The position numbers and the translations under genes are program-made. From assembly GCA_963691705.1 (NCBI GenBank), contig OY829542.1:43521105-43585104 (forward strand): 64,000 nucleotides of DNA, written 5' to 3'. Of the stretch, positions 54,630-64,000 are shown in pieces; the stretch's first letter is position 1, and every line of letters begins with the position of its first letter. Below the pieces are notes generated by a model that was not told the DNA's origin, did no database searches, and saw nothing but the letters and a program-made list of their open reading frames with translations. Source of the stretch: Viola odorata. Lineage: Eukaryota > Streptophyta > Magnoliopsida > Malpighiales > Violaceae.

Positions 54630-56222
54630 TACAGTGATGATGTCGCTCTTGGAGGAGGTAAGTTGTTGCTGTCACTCTGGGAGGACGTATGCTGTTGACG
54701 TCACTCTGAGAGGAGATAGGTCGTAGTTGTCACTCTGGGAGGAGGTATAATCGTAGATGTCACTCTGGAAGGAGATATGTCATGGATGTCACTCTAGGAG
54801 GAGACATGTCACTCTGGGAGGAGACAGGTCGTCGAGGTTATTCGTTGATGTCACTCTGGGAGGAGATATGTCGTGGATGTCACTCTGAGAGGAGATATGT
54901 TGTTGCTGTCAGTCTAGTAGAAGATATATTTTTTATGTCACTCTGGGAGGAGATAGGTTTGTTGAGGTTATTCGTTGATGTCACTCTGGGAGGAAATATG
55001 TCGTGGATGTCACTCTAGGAGGAGGTATATTTTAATGATGACACTCTGGGAGGAGATAGGTTCGTCGATGTCACTCTGGGAGGAGATAGTTGGTTGTTGT
55101 CACTCTGGGAGGAGGTATTTGGTTGATGTCACTCTGGGAGGAGATAGGTTTGTTGATGTCACTCTGGGAGGAGATAGGTTCGTCGGATGCCCTGCAAAGG
55201 TATAAACTTAGATCTATTCGGATATCGAGAGAAACATAAGTTACAGAAAATGTAAATGATGAATACTTTGACAGGAATCGAAAGTAATTTTACGAAAATG
55301 TAAATTACGGCTCCATTGGGGGGTCTGACATGCAACAAACATTGCTTAGGGAGGATAATGCGTGATTCGTAGATGTACGAATGATTTGTCCTAATGATGT
55401 CACTCTAGGAGGAGCAGATGCAAATGATGTCACTCTATGAGGAGGAAAATGCCTGATGTCACTCTAGGAGGAAATAATAATTATGCAGAAATGTAGAATT
55501 ATGTAAATGATGCCACTCTAGGAGGAGAAGAAATGCATGATGTCACTCTGGGAGGAGAAGAAATGCATGATGTCACTCTGGGAGGAGAAAAATGCATGCT
55601 GTCACTCTGGGAGGAGGAAATGCAGTACAGAAACGTAAACAACGTCAATTCCCGTAGGAGAAGACGTGAAATGCGGAAATTTAAACTAAGGTCACTCTGG
55701 GAGGAGAAAAATGCTAATGTTGTCACTCTGGGAGGAGAAAAATGCATGCTGTCACTCTGGGAGGAGGAAATGCAGTACAGAAACGTAAACAACGTCAATT
55801 CCCGTAGGAGAAGACGTGAAATGCGGAAATTTAAACTAAGGTCACTCTGGGAGGAGAAAAATGCTAATGTTGTCACTCTGGGAGGAGAAAAATGCATGAT
55901 GTCACTCTGGGAGGAGGAAATGCAGTACAGAAATGTAAATAACGTCAATTCCCGTAGGAGAAGACGTGAAATGCGGAAATTTAAACTAAGGTCACTCTGG
56001 GAGGAGAAAAATGCTAATGTTGTCACTCTGGGAGGAGAAAAATGCATGATGTCACTCTGGGAGGAGAAAATGCAGTACAGAAATGTAAATAACGTCAATT
56101 CCCGTAGGAGAAGACGTGAAATGCGGAAATTTAAACTAAGGTCACTCTGGGAGGAGAAAAATGCTAATGTTGTCACTCTAGGAGGAGAAAAATGCAAATA
56201 ATCACTATAGGAGGGGAGAGAT
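54630..56222. repeat. Minisatellite with 150-bp higher-order repeat in Ogre-B 3' UTR
   Basis: The core TGTCACTCTGGGAGGAG recurs about 45 times with variable 5-30 bp joins. 54630-55190 holds simple units. 55210-55380 is a break with other sequence. From 55600 to 56222 three cores plus a non-core segment (CAGTACAGAAACGTAAAC...) form a 150-bp unit present four times, with anchors at 55623, 55773, 55923 and 56073. The copies are nearly identical, so this amplification is recent. Confidence 0.92.
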
Positions 56223-56689
56223 GCTTTTGTTACCAGCAGCCTTGATACGAACCTAGAATGCGCCTGCATCCTGCTCAGGAGGTAACGACCCCAAGGACAA
56301 GACTTTCCCACGATTTGCAGTCGTAAACAGTCCTCACCTGATATTAGTGTTTGCACTCACGCTCTGAAACAAGGCTAAGTGTTTTACGCTCATAAAGATG
56401 CAACTAACATGATACATAATTTTCAATTCGCAATGTCAATCCGAGTGAATAGACTTCAAATGAATATGCACATGCATGGGCATTCTAATAATCGATGGGA
56501 CTTTTACGGAAAATAATGAAAGGACATAAAATGTCCAGAAAGGAGCTTGTTTTGGTAAAGATGTACTTTTTGATGAGTTGGAAGGTTTTTGCTAAATGAT
56601 GCTTTGTCGGTTGGCCCTGCTGAGGGCGAGGTACGCAAGTTCTTTCGCCTTTTGTCGGGGATGCTTTCTCGACCGAGTGCGTGAGCTCT
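56223..56689. other. Ogre-B 3' UTR, unique part
   Basis: No gene seen. Contains a CCTCACCTGATATTAG segment and AT-rich DNA. Open frames here are short. Confidence 0.5.
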
Positions 56690-56915
56690 GAGATCCTTGC
56701 TGGGGGTGTTTTCCGTTCGGCCAGGGGCCCTTTGCTCGAGTCTTTACTGAGGAGTGTCGTCGCTGTTCTTTTTGCGACTTGCTACTTGAGTTGGCCTTGG
56801 GCCCTTTTCTTTTCGAGTCCTTACTAGGGATGCTTGCTTTGAGATTTCTCGAGTTGGCTTTGGGCCCTTTTTCTCGAGTCTTTACTGGGGAATGTTTTCT
56901 TCGAGTTTTCTCGAG
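56690..56915. repeat. Imperfect ~60-bp repeat in Ogre-B 3' UTR
   Basis: About four units containing CTCGAGTTGGCTTTGGGCCC and TCGAGTCTTTACTGGGG. They make a false Lys/Ser-rich ORF on the minus strand. Confidence 0.7.
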
Positions 56916-56987
56916 TTTAGTTGTCCCCGAGCTGTGCTTGCTTCGGCTCTTCAATTGTTTGTATTCTTCGAATGTCTCTGAGCATTT

Positions 56988-57160
56988 CTCTCTTTTCTTT
57001 TCTTGTCCCTTTTTCCCCTCTCACCTTTTTCCTTTTTTCTTCTTTTTTTTTCTCTTTTTTTTTTCTTCTTTTTTTTACTTTTCTTTTTCTTTTTTTTTTC
57101 TTTTTTTTTTCTTTTTTCTTTTTTTTCTTTCTCTCTTTTCTTTTTCTCTATTCCCCCCTT
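56988..57160 (-). repeat. Long homopurine tract (sense strand) in Ogre-B 3' UTR
   Basis: About 170 nt of almost pure T and C on the plus strand, with T runs of 8-11, so the sense RNA is A/G-rich. Too long and too far from the LTR to be the normal priming tract. Confidence 0.85.
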
Positions 57161-59320
57161 TTTGATTTGATTTGAAATGCAACAGAGCAGAGCAAGCACA
57201 ACCTTTGTCATGATCTCTTCTCATTTTGGTTTAAGGCCTCGACCTTCATCTTCGGGTTTTTTGGTCTTTCTTCGGTGATGGCTCTCAGCAATCTTTCGGT
57301 GACCTTTTCCGTCTCCTTCATTGTGAACTTGAACTTGGCGTGCTTTTATTTCCTGCTGGCAATTTTAACTGAAACTGCTCCTTGGCTCCCGAGGTATGAG
57401 TGATAGTGAAGGTTTGGGGAGTGATGACATATATGGTGGAAAGAGGGAAGAAACGAAAAAATGGAGAAGATCGTAAAAGTCCCACGTCATTTTATAGCTA
57501 TCCCATGTCTAATTGCGCATGTACCCTGGATATTATGCGAACTCAACTAGTATCTAGTCAGGCCCTTACACTCATGAAGGATACGACGCGATGGCTCAAA
57601 GATGCTTACCGGGATTTGTTTGTGACTGCTTACGTCGGAGCAAACCGCAGATATAAGAGCAAACAAGTAATATCATGCATGGCATGTAATCTAGATGGAT
57701 GCTTTATTTAACAGAGGGATTGAACATTCCTGACCTATGCAATCCATGAAAATGCTTATGAGAGTAGTATGATTTTGTTTTAGCTGGGCTAAAAAGGATT
57801 TTTTATTGGATTTTGATTTTTGATTGATTGATAGTTTAAAGCTAAGACGCAGGGGAGGACCTATTTGCAAGAGTTCAAGGAGAACCTAAAGGGTTGCCCC
57901 CAGTGGGCCAGACGACTGTACGTAAATTAAAGCTAACAAAGCGTAGGAATGAAAATAAATTACTGAAGGGGGAAGAAAGATGGACTCCCCTGAAATGTGC
58001 AACGGGATTGGAAGGGTGTCTTCCACGAGCTTTATGCGGATGACAATGAGATGATTCGCGTCCCTGCGAAATGAGGAGGGAACAACGGAGTAGAAGAGAA
58101 AGATTGATTAAAAAACAAAAATGACATAAGTTCAGGGATTCTCCCTTTCCTTAGCCTGGTTGCTCGAGGGTGCCTGCGGTGTGGTCCCAGTTCTGGGATG
58201 TTTTACTTTGATTGGTTTCTTTTTCAGCTGCTTTGCGGGGACCGCCGATCCAAGTCAGAGTGAGGATGAGATCCGCATTTTGTCCATTTGCTTACCGGTC
58301 CTTGCTGGACCTTCGTTGATTGGCTTCGTGATTGCTCAGGGATGAAGGGGAAAACCCTCTGTCCCTGAAATGTGCAGCGGGGCTGCAAGGGCGTATGCTT
58401 ACCGTTCTTATGTAGGCAACGAATGGGGGCGACCCGGTCCCTGAAAAAGATATGGCGAGAACACATGAGGAGTAAATGCAAGACAATTTTTTAGCAAAAG
58501 TAATGTGATTTATAAGTTTTAAGCTCTCCCTTTTGGACGGGCCATCTGCGGGTCACGGCGGCGTGACTTGCATCGGATGTTGGTTGATTATGGTTATGCT
58601 TTTAGATGCTTTGCCGCAGCTCTTGCATTGGCGTGGGTGATACTTGCAGTCCTACTGTCCCTCTCTATAGGGGAGTTCCGACGCGTGTTGATCATGGTGC
58701 GGATGTCGTGAGACCTCTTAAACGAGACCACATTAAGCCTGTTGATGGTGGTCCGAGGAGGACATCTTTTTGTCGTGCTTTTTCCAGGAGTTGTTGTTAG
58801 CATTCCGACGGCTCGGCCGGCATGGGATGGGCTTTGTGACTTTGGTCCAGTGTTCGGTCCTTTGAGACCGGTTGTTTGCGATGCCGGTTGTGCTGGTAGC
58901 ACTGCGAGGAAAAGAAATTTCGCTTTAGATGGTGATGGTTTGTCTTAAAATCTTTCCTGATTCGCTCTTGAAGGTGGCTTGCTGCGGCAATTCAAGAGCT
59001 GCTACGAGCGGAACTCCCTGGTTCTATCCCGATGACGAGATGAGGCGTGAGACCTTACGTCCCTACAAAACTTAAGATTGATTAGTGACGTTAGTCTAAG
59101 TGACGTGTCTTACGTCCCGAGCTACTCCTGGGGAGCCATCTATGCCATGCCTCCGTTTGTCATCTCACAAGTTTAAGAAAAAAGGGGACACAAATTTTAA
59201 AATAATAAGCATCTCCTGAAAAAAAACTTGTTTTATTAATTTCAGGACAAATGTTTGTGCTAGATTGTCATGATAAAACCCTATGTCCTTGGTCTGGCCG
59301 AACGCTCAGTTCGCGACGCT
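57161..59320. other. Ogre-B 3' UTR next to integrase
   Basis: About 2.1 kb without a convincing gene. Two related segments with CCCTGAAATGTGCA and GCGGGG-like words lie near 57980-58060 and 58360-58440. A 103-residue plus-strand frame (57400-57711) shows no family features. Confidence 0.6.
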
Positions 59321-60221
59321 TCAGGCGAAGTATATCTTGACTGCATCGGCATTTACCGGTCTTGGGAGATCGTCTCCATCCATGTTGGTTAGCATTAGGG
59401 CACCCCTTGAGAATGCACTTTTGACCAGATATGGGCCCTCGTACCTTGGAGCCCACTTTCCTTGACTAGCCTCTTGATGAGGGAGAATCTTCTTCAGCAC
59501 TAAATCCCCAGTCTTGAACTCGCGAGGTCGTACTTTCTTGTTATAAGTGCTGGCCATCCATTGCTGATACTGTTGTGCATGACAGATAGCGGCCAAGCGC
59601 TTTTCGGGAAGGAGGCTCAACTGCTCGTACCTCACTCTTGCCCAATCTGATTCTTCTACTTCAGACTCGGCCAGGATTCTGAGAGAAGGGATTTCTACCT
59701 CCAGAGGGATGACGGCTTCCATGTCGTAAACTAATGAGTAGGGAGTTGCCCCTGTGGACGTCCGAGTTGCTATCCGGTAAGCATGCAGTGCGAAAGGAAG
59801 TATGTCATGCCAGTCTTTGTGAGTGACTACCATTTTTGGATGATTTTCTTCAAGCTTTTGTTTGACAGGTTTAAACTCAGGTTTCAATGGGATACGATGC
59901 TTGACTATCCCAGGATCAAGACCTGGCATATCAGCGTATGACCATGCGAATACGTCCGAGTAGTTTTTGAGGAGAGAGGTCAACCTTTCTCTCTGAGTCG
60001 TGTCCAGGGTGGTTCCGATCTTAACCAGCTTCTGATTCTCATTGCTTACCCCCAAATTTACTTCGTCCAATTCCTCCCGATGAGGGGTTATTTCCTTTTC
60101 CGAATTTGCTAGTAAACGGGCCAATTCGCCAGAGATTTCGGCCTTGTCTTCGGTCGTGATGACGATTTCTTCACCCGTAAAGACATAGGTTTTATCAAGA
60201 CAATCCGAACTAATATTTATC
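59321..60221 (-). pseudogene. pol: Ogre-B pol: RT N-terminus fused to integrase C-terminus
   Basis: An open exon with no stop. After the acceptor at 60222, residues 18-140 match the Ogre-A region before RT (LDKTYVFTGEEI, LVKIGTTLDTTQRERLTSLL, LDPGIVKHRIPLKPEFKP). At about 59850 it passes straight into the integrase C-terminus (PFALHAYRIATRTSTGATPY, LVYDMEAVIPLEVEIPSLRI, RPREFKTGDLVLKK), ending KIYFA. Polymerase, RNase H and the integrase catalytic core are all missing. The fusion is in frame, so it may have been made at once; the product has no catalytic domain. Confidence 0.88.
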
Positions 60222-60420
60222 CTGAAATTAAAAATGCAAAAAGAAGAGATGCGTAAAAATGAAAATTGCATATATATTGATTTTTAACAAAGGGGAACAT
60301 GAGTCCCCACAAAAATGTTTTCGTACGAAAACATGCAAATATATATATATATTTTCAAAAGGAGTAATTTCGGAGAGACATCCGGAAGCATGGTGATGGT
60401 CCAGTTGGACACAGACTCCC
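60222..60420 (-). other. Candidate Ogre-B intron
   Basis: Acceptor TTTTTAATTTCAG at 60222 as in Ogre-A. Donor uncertain (GTAAAGAAG near 60435). Contains AT microsatellite ATATATATATAT near 60340. Confidence 0.45.
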
Positions 60421-60516
60421 CTGACTTCTTTACGAAAATGACTGAACCAGGCGACGATTCTTCTTCTCCCGGAGCATCAATACAGGAATCTGAAGCTATA
60501 CTGACCACGGTAGGAT

Positions 60517-61326
60517 TTATATTGATGATTTCGACTGCGAGGGAGAATGTGGCTCTGATGTGGGGATACATTCTGCCTTCCATGTCATGCCCCCAGTATC
60601 AGTAAATTCACTTGTTACTGACCCAGCTTGAGACATATATTTACGGGAACAAGAGGTGGGAGGACCGTTATTGACAGTGTCAACTGTCTCTAACTCACAA
60701 GTCTTCTTCTCAACCGTTTCCATCGAAATAGCATTCATACCTTCACCACCTGAGGTGCGGTTTGGGAGAGGGTCGATGGCCGTGTTAGGTCCTTTCGCCA
60801 AGCCCTCGAAGGAGACCCATCCACTCTTGATCAAGTGATTAACTTTTCTCTTAAAGGTAAAGCATTTTTCTAGCATGTGGCCCTGGGCTCCAGCATGATA
60901 CTCGCATCTAGCATTAGGATCGTACCACTTTGGGTAGGGAGGTTGTAGAGGTTGGGCCGGGATTGGTACAATCTGTCCAGTTGTGATGAGATGTTTGTAT
61001 ATTTCCCCCGCGGAGAGTGGGAGTGGCGGTACTAGTACTTGATTTGGCTCCTTTGGTGGATTGGAGGGCCTAGGTTGTGCGGGTCTTTCGGTCAAATCCT
61101 CGTAAGAGATCCATCCACATTTGATCAAGTGGTGAACCTTTCCTCTTAGGGCGGAGCAATTTCCTATCGTGTGACCCTGAGCTCCGGCATGGTACTCGCA
61201 TCTAGCATTATGATCGTACCACTTCGGGTAAGGAGGCTGTAAAGGTTGGATTGGGGTGGGTGCAATTTGTTTAGCGGCCAAAAGGTGCTCGTAAATCTCC
61301 CCCAAAGGAACGGGAAGTGGAGGCAA
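60517..61326 (-). pseudogene. Ogre-B zinc-knuckle modules, protease lost
   Basis: Two alpha modules close together: CEYHAGAQGHTIGNCSALRG and CEYHAGAQGHMLEKCFTFKR, both C-x2-H-x5-H-x4-C, each after a repeated LPLSAGEIYKHL/PVPLGEIYEHL and QPPYPKWYD. Then the frame goes to the pre-intron region (TGGMTWKAECIPTSEPH) without any protease. The beta modules of Ogre-A are absent. Confidence 0.78.
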
Positions 61327-61398
61327 TGGTCCCCGATCCCAATGGTTATTTTGGTTTCTTGGTTTATTTGGCGGTTTATATGGTCTAGGTTGTGTAAG

Positions 61399-62451
61399 TC
61401 ACGGTATTTGTTTTGGAGGTGATGGGTAATGTAGAGATGGCATAGGGTTTTGGGGAGCCCTGTTAGCAACGGGCGTTGGTGGAAAAGGAAAAACTGTGGG
61501 TTGATATAGTGATGGGGAAGGATATGGTGGTGGTGACAAATAAGGGGGAGGTGGCGGGAAAGGTCGCCTGTGATTAGGTTGGGGAGAGACAAAGCCAATG
61601 TCTCTCCTTATGATAGGCATCGCCTCTGGCGTAGGAATGATGATCCTTTCGGAATTAATCTCTTGCTCTACCTTCTCAGCAATCCGGACCACGTCGAGGA
61701 AGCTACTCGATGGACCGAGGGTAAGATAAGTGTAGTAGGGAGCTTTGAAGGTATTCATGAAAATTGACAAGAGTTCCCTATCATCCAAAGGATAAGAAAT
61801 CCTTGAGGCTAGTTCTTTCCATCTCTGAGCATAAGCTTTTATTGATTCCTCGACCCTTTTCTCTAGATTTTGCAAGTCAGAACGGTTAGGTGTGATTTCT
61901 ACATCGAGCTTGTATTGTTCAGACATTTCGTTGTGGTGGATGTTGAGGCGAGTTTTGGGGCGTTCAATCCTCGCGTAACTCTCGAGTTCTGGAATCTTGA
62001 ACTTCTCAGGCATCGCAATTTCTAGCATCATGCTTTTAGCGGCGGGATCCCTAGGGTCATATCTTTCAATAGCTCTTAGTTTTTCCTCTAGTAGGTTCAA
62101 TTGATTAATACTTGACCCTTTCGCGCTAATGGTGCCAAAACCCATGGTCGGTGAATACTCAAGAGAGGACTTTGGTTGTGTCGGATCGCTTCCCGGAAGC
62201 TTAGTTTCCGATGGTCCAAGAATTGCGATTTGGGTAGAACGGCCCTGAGATGGGTAGGAACACTGTCTGGTTGTACCTACTGCAGCTGTAGGGTTGGGAT
62301 TGATGTAGGGATCCTGCCACTTCCACCGAACAGAAGATGGTTGGGTTGACGAAGGACCCCATCCTTGTTTAGTTTGTAATGCTCGAACTCGTTCTTCTAG
62401 TTCTGCTATTCTGGTCGTTAGTGCTTCATTGGCCTTAGCCTGTTCAGTCAT
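61399..62451 (-). pseudogene. gag: Ogre-B Gag with core deletion
   Basis: ATG 62451 (MTEQAKANEALTTRIAELEE). Coiled coil, then linker and a gag core missing about 44 codons between HHNEMSE and QYKLDVEITPNRS, which in Ogre-A carry LFRESLTKHALTWYMG. The deletion is in frame. The rest (AYAQRWKELASRISYPLDDR, FKAPYYTYLTLGPSS) and the Pro-rich tail are open to TGA 61399. Confidence 0.85.
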
Positions 62452-63240
62452 TTTCGTTTTTGAAGTCTAGTTACAGGGAGCCTGTGCGGAGTAACGTGCT
62501 TCCGAGGAGCTATCGTGAACCTGAAAAAGGAAAAAATACAGAAAAGAGTACGTACAAGTGAGGATATACAGGTGATGTGCAACCCCGAGGCCTCCGCGTT
62601 GCTCATTCTCTTTTCCGGCTACACTTTCACTTGATATTTTCAGGGCGGTCGGAGAGGCGAGATATCCCAGCTATTGGCAAGATACGAAGGAAGCCTCTAT
62701 TCATTCCAACGATGTGAAGCAGTCGGAGATGCTATTTGCGAAACCCAAATCAGCAGGGGCAACCAATGCCGCCATGCTAGAAAGATCTCTTGTACACTAT
62801 GCTTTCAACGATACAGGGCCTGATGCCTGGTGAACCCAACCGAGGGGAGCGATGACAATCTATGCTATGAACTTGAAGTTTCTTGTGATAAGCTAAGAGG
62901 ACAAGGCCCTGAGTGAGCAGTACTCGGATGTTTCGGATATTTGGTATGATTTTTTTTTGGATTTTTTTGGTGAAACGATTGTGTTTATCCCGGAGGGATT
63001 TTCTCTCGCTCTCTTCGTGATGGTCTTTTGATTTGTATTGGATGGAAAATTGATATGGAAAGTTGAAGCGTTTTTTAATAAATAACCGAAGAGTATGACT
63101 TTATTAAAAGTGTTTACAAAATGTGGTAAACTTACCGACTTCGTAAATTGATCAAAAATGGCTAAGATAGATGAAATCAGGGATCCTAATTACATGAAAA
63201 AAGAGAAAAAGGGACTGTCGATATTCGAGTCTTCCCATGA
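62452..63240. other. Spacer upstream of Ogre-B Gag
   Basis: Counterpart of 7649-8417 in Ogre-A. No gene. Similar length and sequence, with small indels near 62945. Confidence 0.6.
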
Positions 63241-63360
63241 AGGTGTTAACCCTGGAAGTTGGAATTTTCTTGCTCCTGCCACAGGTATTCCATTGAGGCC
63301 ATCTCCCCTTTCTGCATTTCTATCTCGGCCTCTAAAGCTGTAATCCAGCTTTGCAGTGCC
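63241..63360 (-). pseudogene. Remnant of Ogre-B ORF1 C-terminus
   Basis: About 120 bp match the last coiled-coil codons of Ogre-A ORF1 (8400-8530). At about 63360 (CAGTGCCTA|ATCGTCGAAA) the sequence jumps to the 5' UTR, removing about 1.5 kb. Confidence 0.75.
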
Positions 63361-63939
63361 TAATCGTCGAAACTTCGTTCCTCGAAAATATCAAGTGAAA
63401 GTAGTGTAGGTGCCGACATATCGAATGAGCAAAACGGGTCCTGTGGGACAAAAATAAAATTTTAGATGCCCAGTAACCTGCACGTGTAAGAAAAATTACA
63501 ATTCGTATAACAAAAAAATCACGTCAATATGCCAACAAGACAAATAGAGCCACGACAAACAGGTATAATCATGATGCACGTGCTGGGGCTCTGATTCCGA
63601 CATTTCTAACTGGCTTGAATGGTTCCCGGATGATGCCATGAAAAGGTCCCTAAAGTGTTGTCCAGTGTCCCGATTTCTTGAGAAATCGTGTAACCTTTCG
63701 ACTGGCTTTAGGGGTTCATCCGAGTTGGGATTGGTGAACGCTACCCAGGACATGTGTCCTAGGGCGTCACTACTACCCTCCTAATTTGGTAATTGTCCCC
63801 TGGGTGTAGGGCACTATGAAATGCATATGACAATTGATAAAGCAAATAAATGAACAGACCAGCAATTGATCAAAGAAAATAAATAAATAAACAAATAAAA
63901 CACCTCTCTAAAAAGATAAAACCGGCTCCGACCCGACAC

Positions 63940-63957
63940 TCCCTAGTGAAGTCGCCA
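63940..63957 (-). promoter_or_regulatory. Primer-binding site of Ogre-B
   Basis: Sense TGGCGACTTCACTAGGGA, three bases after the LTR end at 63961; one base differs from Ogre-A. Confidence 0.75.
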
Positions 63958-63960
63958 AAC

Positions 63961-64000
63961 TGTCGCGCCCCAAAAATTTAAAAATTCGCTAGTGTGCAAC
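63961..64000 (-). repeat. Ogre-B 5' LTR, first 40 bp only
   Basis: TGTCGCGCCCCAAAAATTT continues off the window. Confidence 0.85.

Larger units (their letters stand above)
51429..64000 (-). mobile_element. Ogre-B: internally deleted Ogre-like element
   Basis: Minus-strand element of the Ogre-A family: 3' LTR 51429-54526, internal region to 63960, and the first 40 bp of the 5' LTR at the window edge. Four internal deletions against Ogre-A: most of ORF1 (near 63360), about 44 codons of the Gag core, the whole protease, and RT-RNase H-integrase core (near 59850). The 3' UTR, missing in Ogre-A, is intact here. The copy is non-autonomous. Confidence 0.9.

Noticed and set aside
54630..56222. CRISPR-like look of regular short repeats
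   Set aside because: Repeats are in an LTR element of a plant, spacers are not unique or of constant length, and there are no cas genes.
55499..56356. Long open frames on both strands (222 and 285 codons)
   Set aside because: They follow the 150-bp tandem repeat, whose length is a multiple of three; the proteins are pure repeat and match no family.
56592..57175. Lys-rich minus-strand and Phe-rich plus-strand frames
   Set aside because: They translate the 60-bp repeat and the homopurine tract; low-complexity shadows.

Overview
This window is plant nuclear DNA made almost wholly of LTR retrotransposons nested in one another. I see no host gene, rRNA, tRNA or CRISPR array. A plant is indicated by Ogre/Tat-, Athila- and Ty1/copia-type elements, plant-type primer-binding sites (TGGCGCCGTTGCC, TTGGTGCTTTCATTGAGAGC) and TATA boxes in several LTRs. 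A eudicot is likely; I cannot name the species. The setting looks like old heterochromatin.

Layout, left to right. (1) Ogre-A, Ty3/gypsy, minus strand, 1-13883: 3' LTR (cut by the window edge), RT with a truncated RNase H, candidate intron, protease, zinc-knuckle array, Gag, ORF1, PBS, 5' LTR. RNase H, integrase and the 3' UTR are deleted up to the LTR edge. (2) A small broken Ty1/copia element, plus strand, 13884-17767. (3) The 3' half of Tat-A (Ty3/gypsy, plus strand, 17768-26763): end of integrase, a ~63-bp repeat array, a cluster of at least four ANTISENSE genes (two with candidate introns), and a 492-bp 3' LTR. (4) Athila-A, plus strand, from about 27201, a decayed host element split twice. 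(5) Athila-B, plus strand, 30125-42674, structurally complete, 1536-bp LTRs and a perfect ACTAG target duplication, inserted in Athila-A. (6) Tat-B, plus strand, 44917-51428, inserted in the RNase H region of Athila-A; it carries the second, archaeal-type RNase H. (7) Ogre-B, minus strand, 51429 to beyond 64000, inserted in the 3' UTR repeat of Tat-B; it has lost ORF1, the Gag core, protease and the RT/RNase H/INT core, and holds a large 3' minisatellite with a 150-bp higher-order repeat.

Insertion order read from the junctions: Athila-A first, then Athila-B and Tat-B into it, then Ogre-B into Tat-B. All coding regions carry stops, frameshifts or deletions except some antisense Tat ORFs.

The strongest unexplained signals are at DNA level. 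Athila-B carries about 20 scattered doublets or triplets of GGCCAA-like words spaced almost always exactly 12 nt, in its LTRs, in all three reading frames of its genes and in untranslated DNA. The Tat family is enriched in GCGTTATC/GATAACGC, including a perfect hairpin in its LTR. The Ogre LTRs hold three stem-loops; two show paired changes between copies. These look like cis-acting sites kept by the elements.
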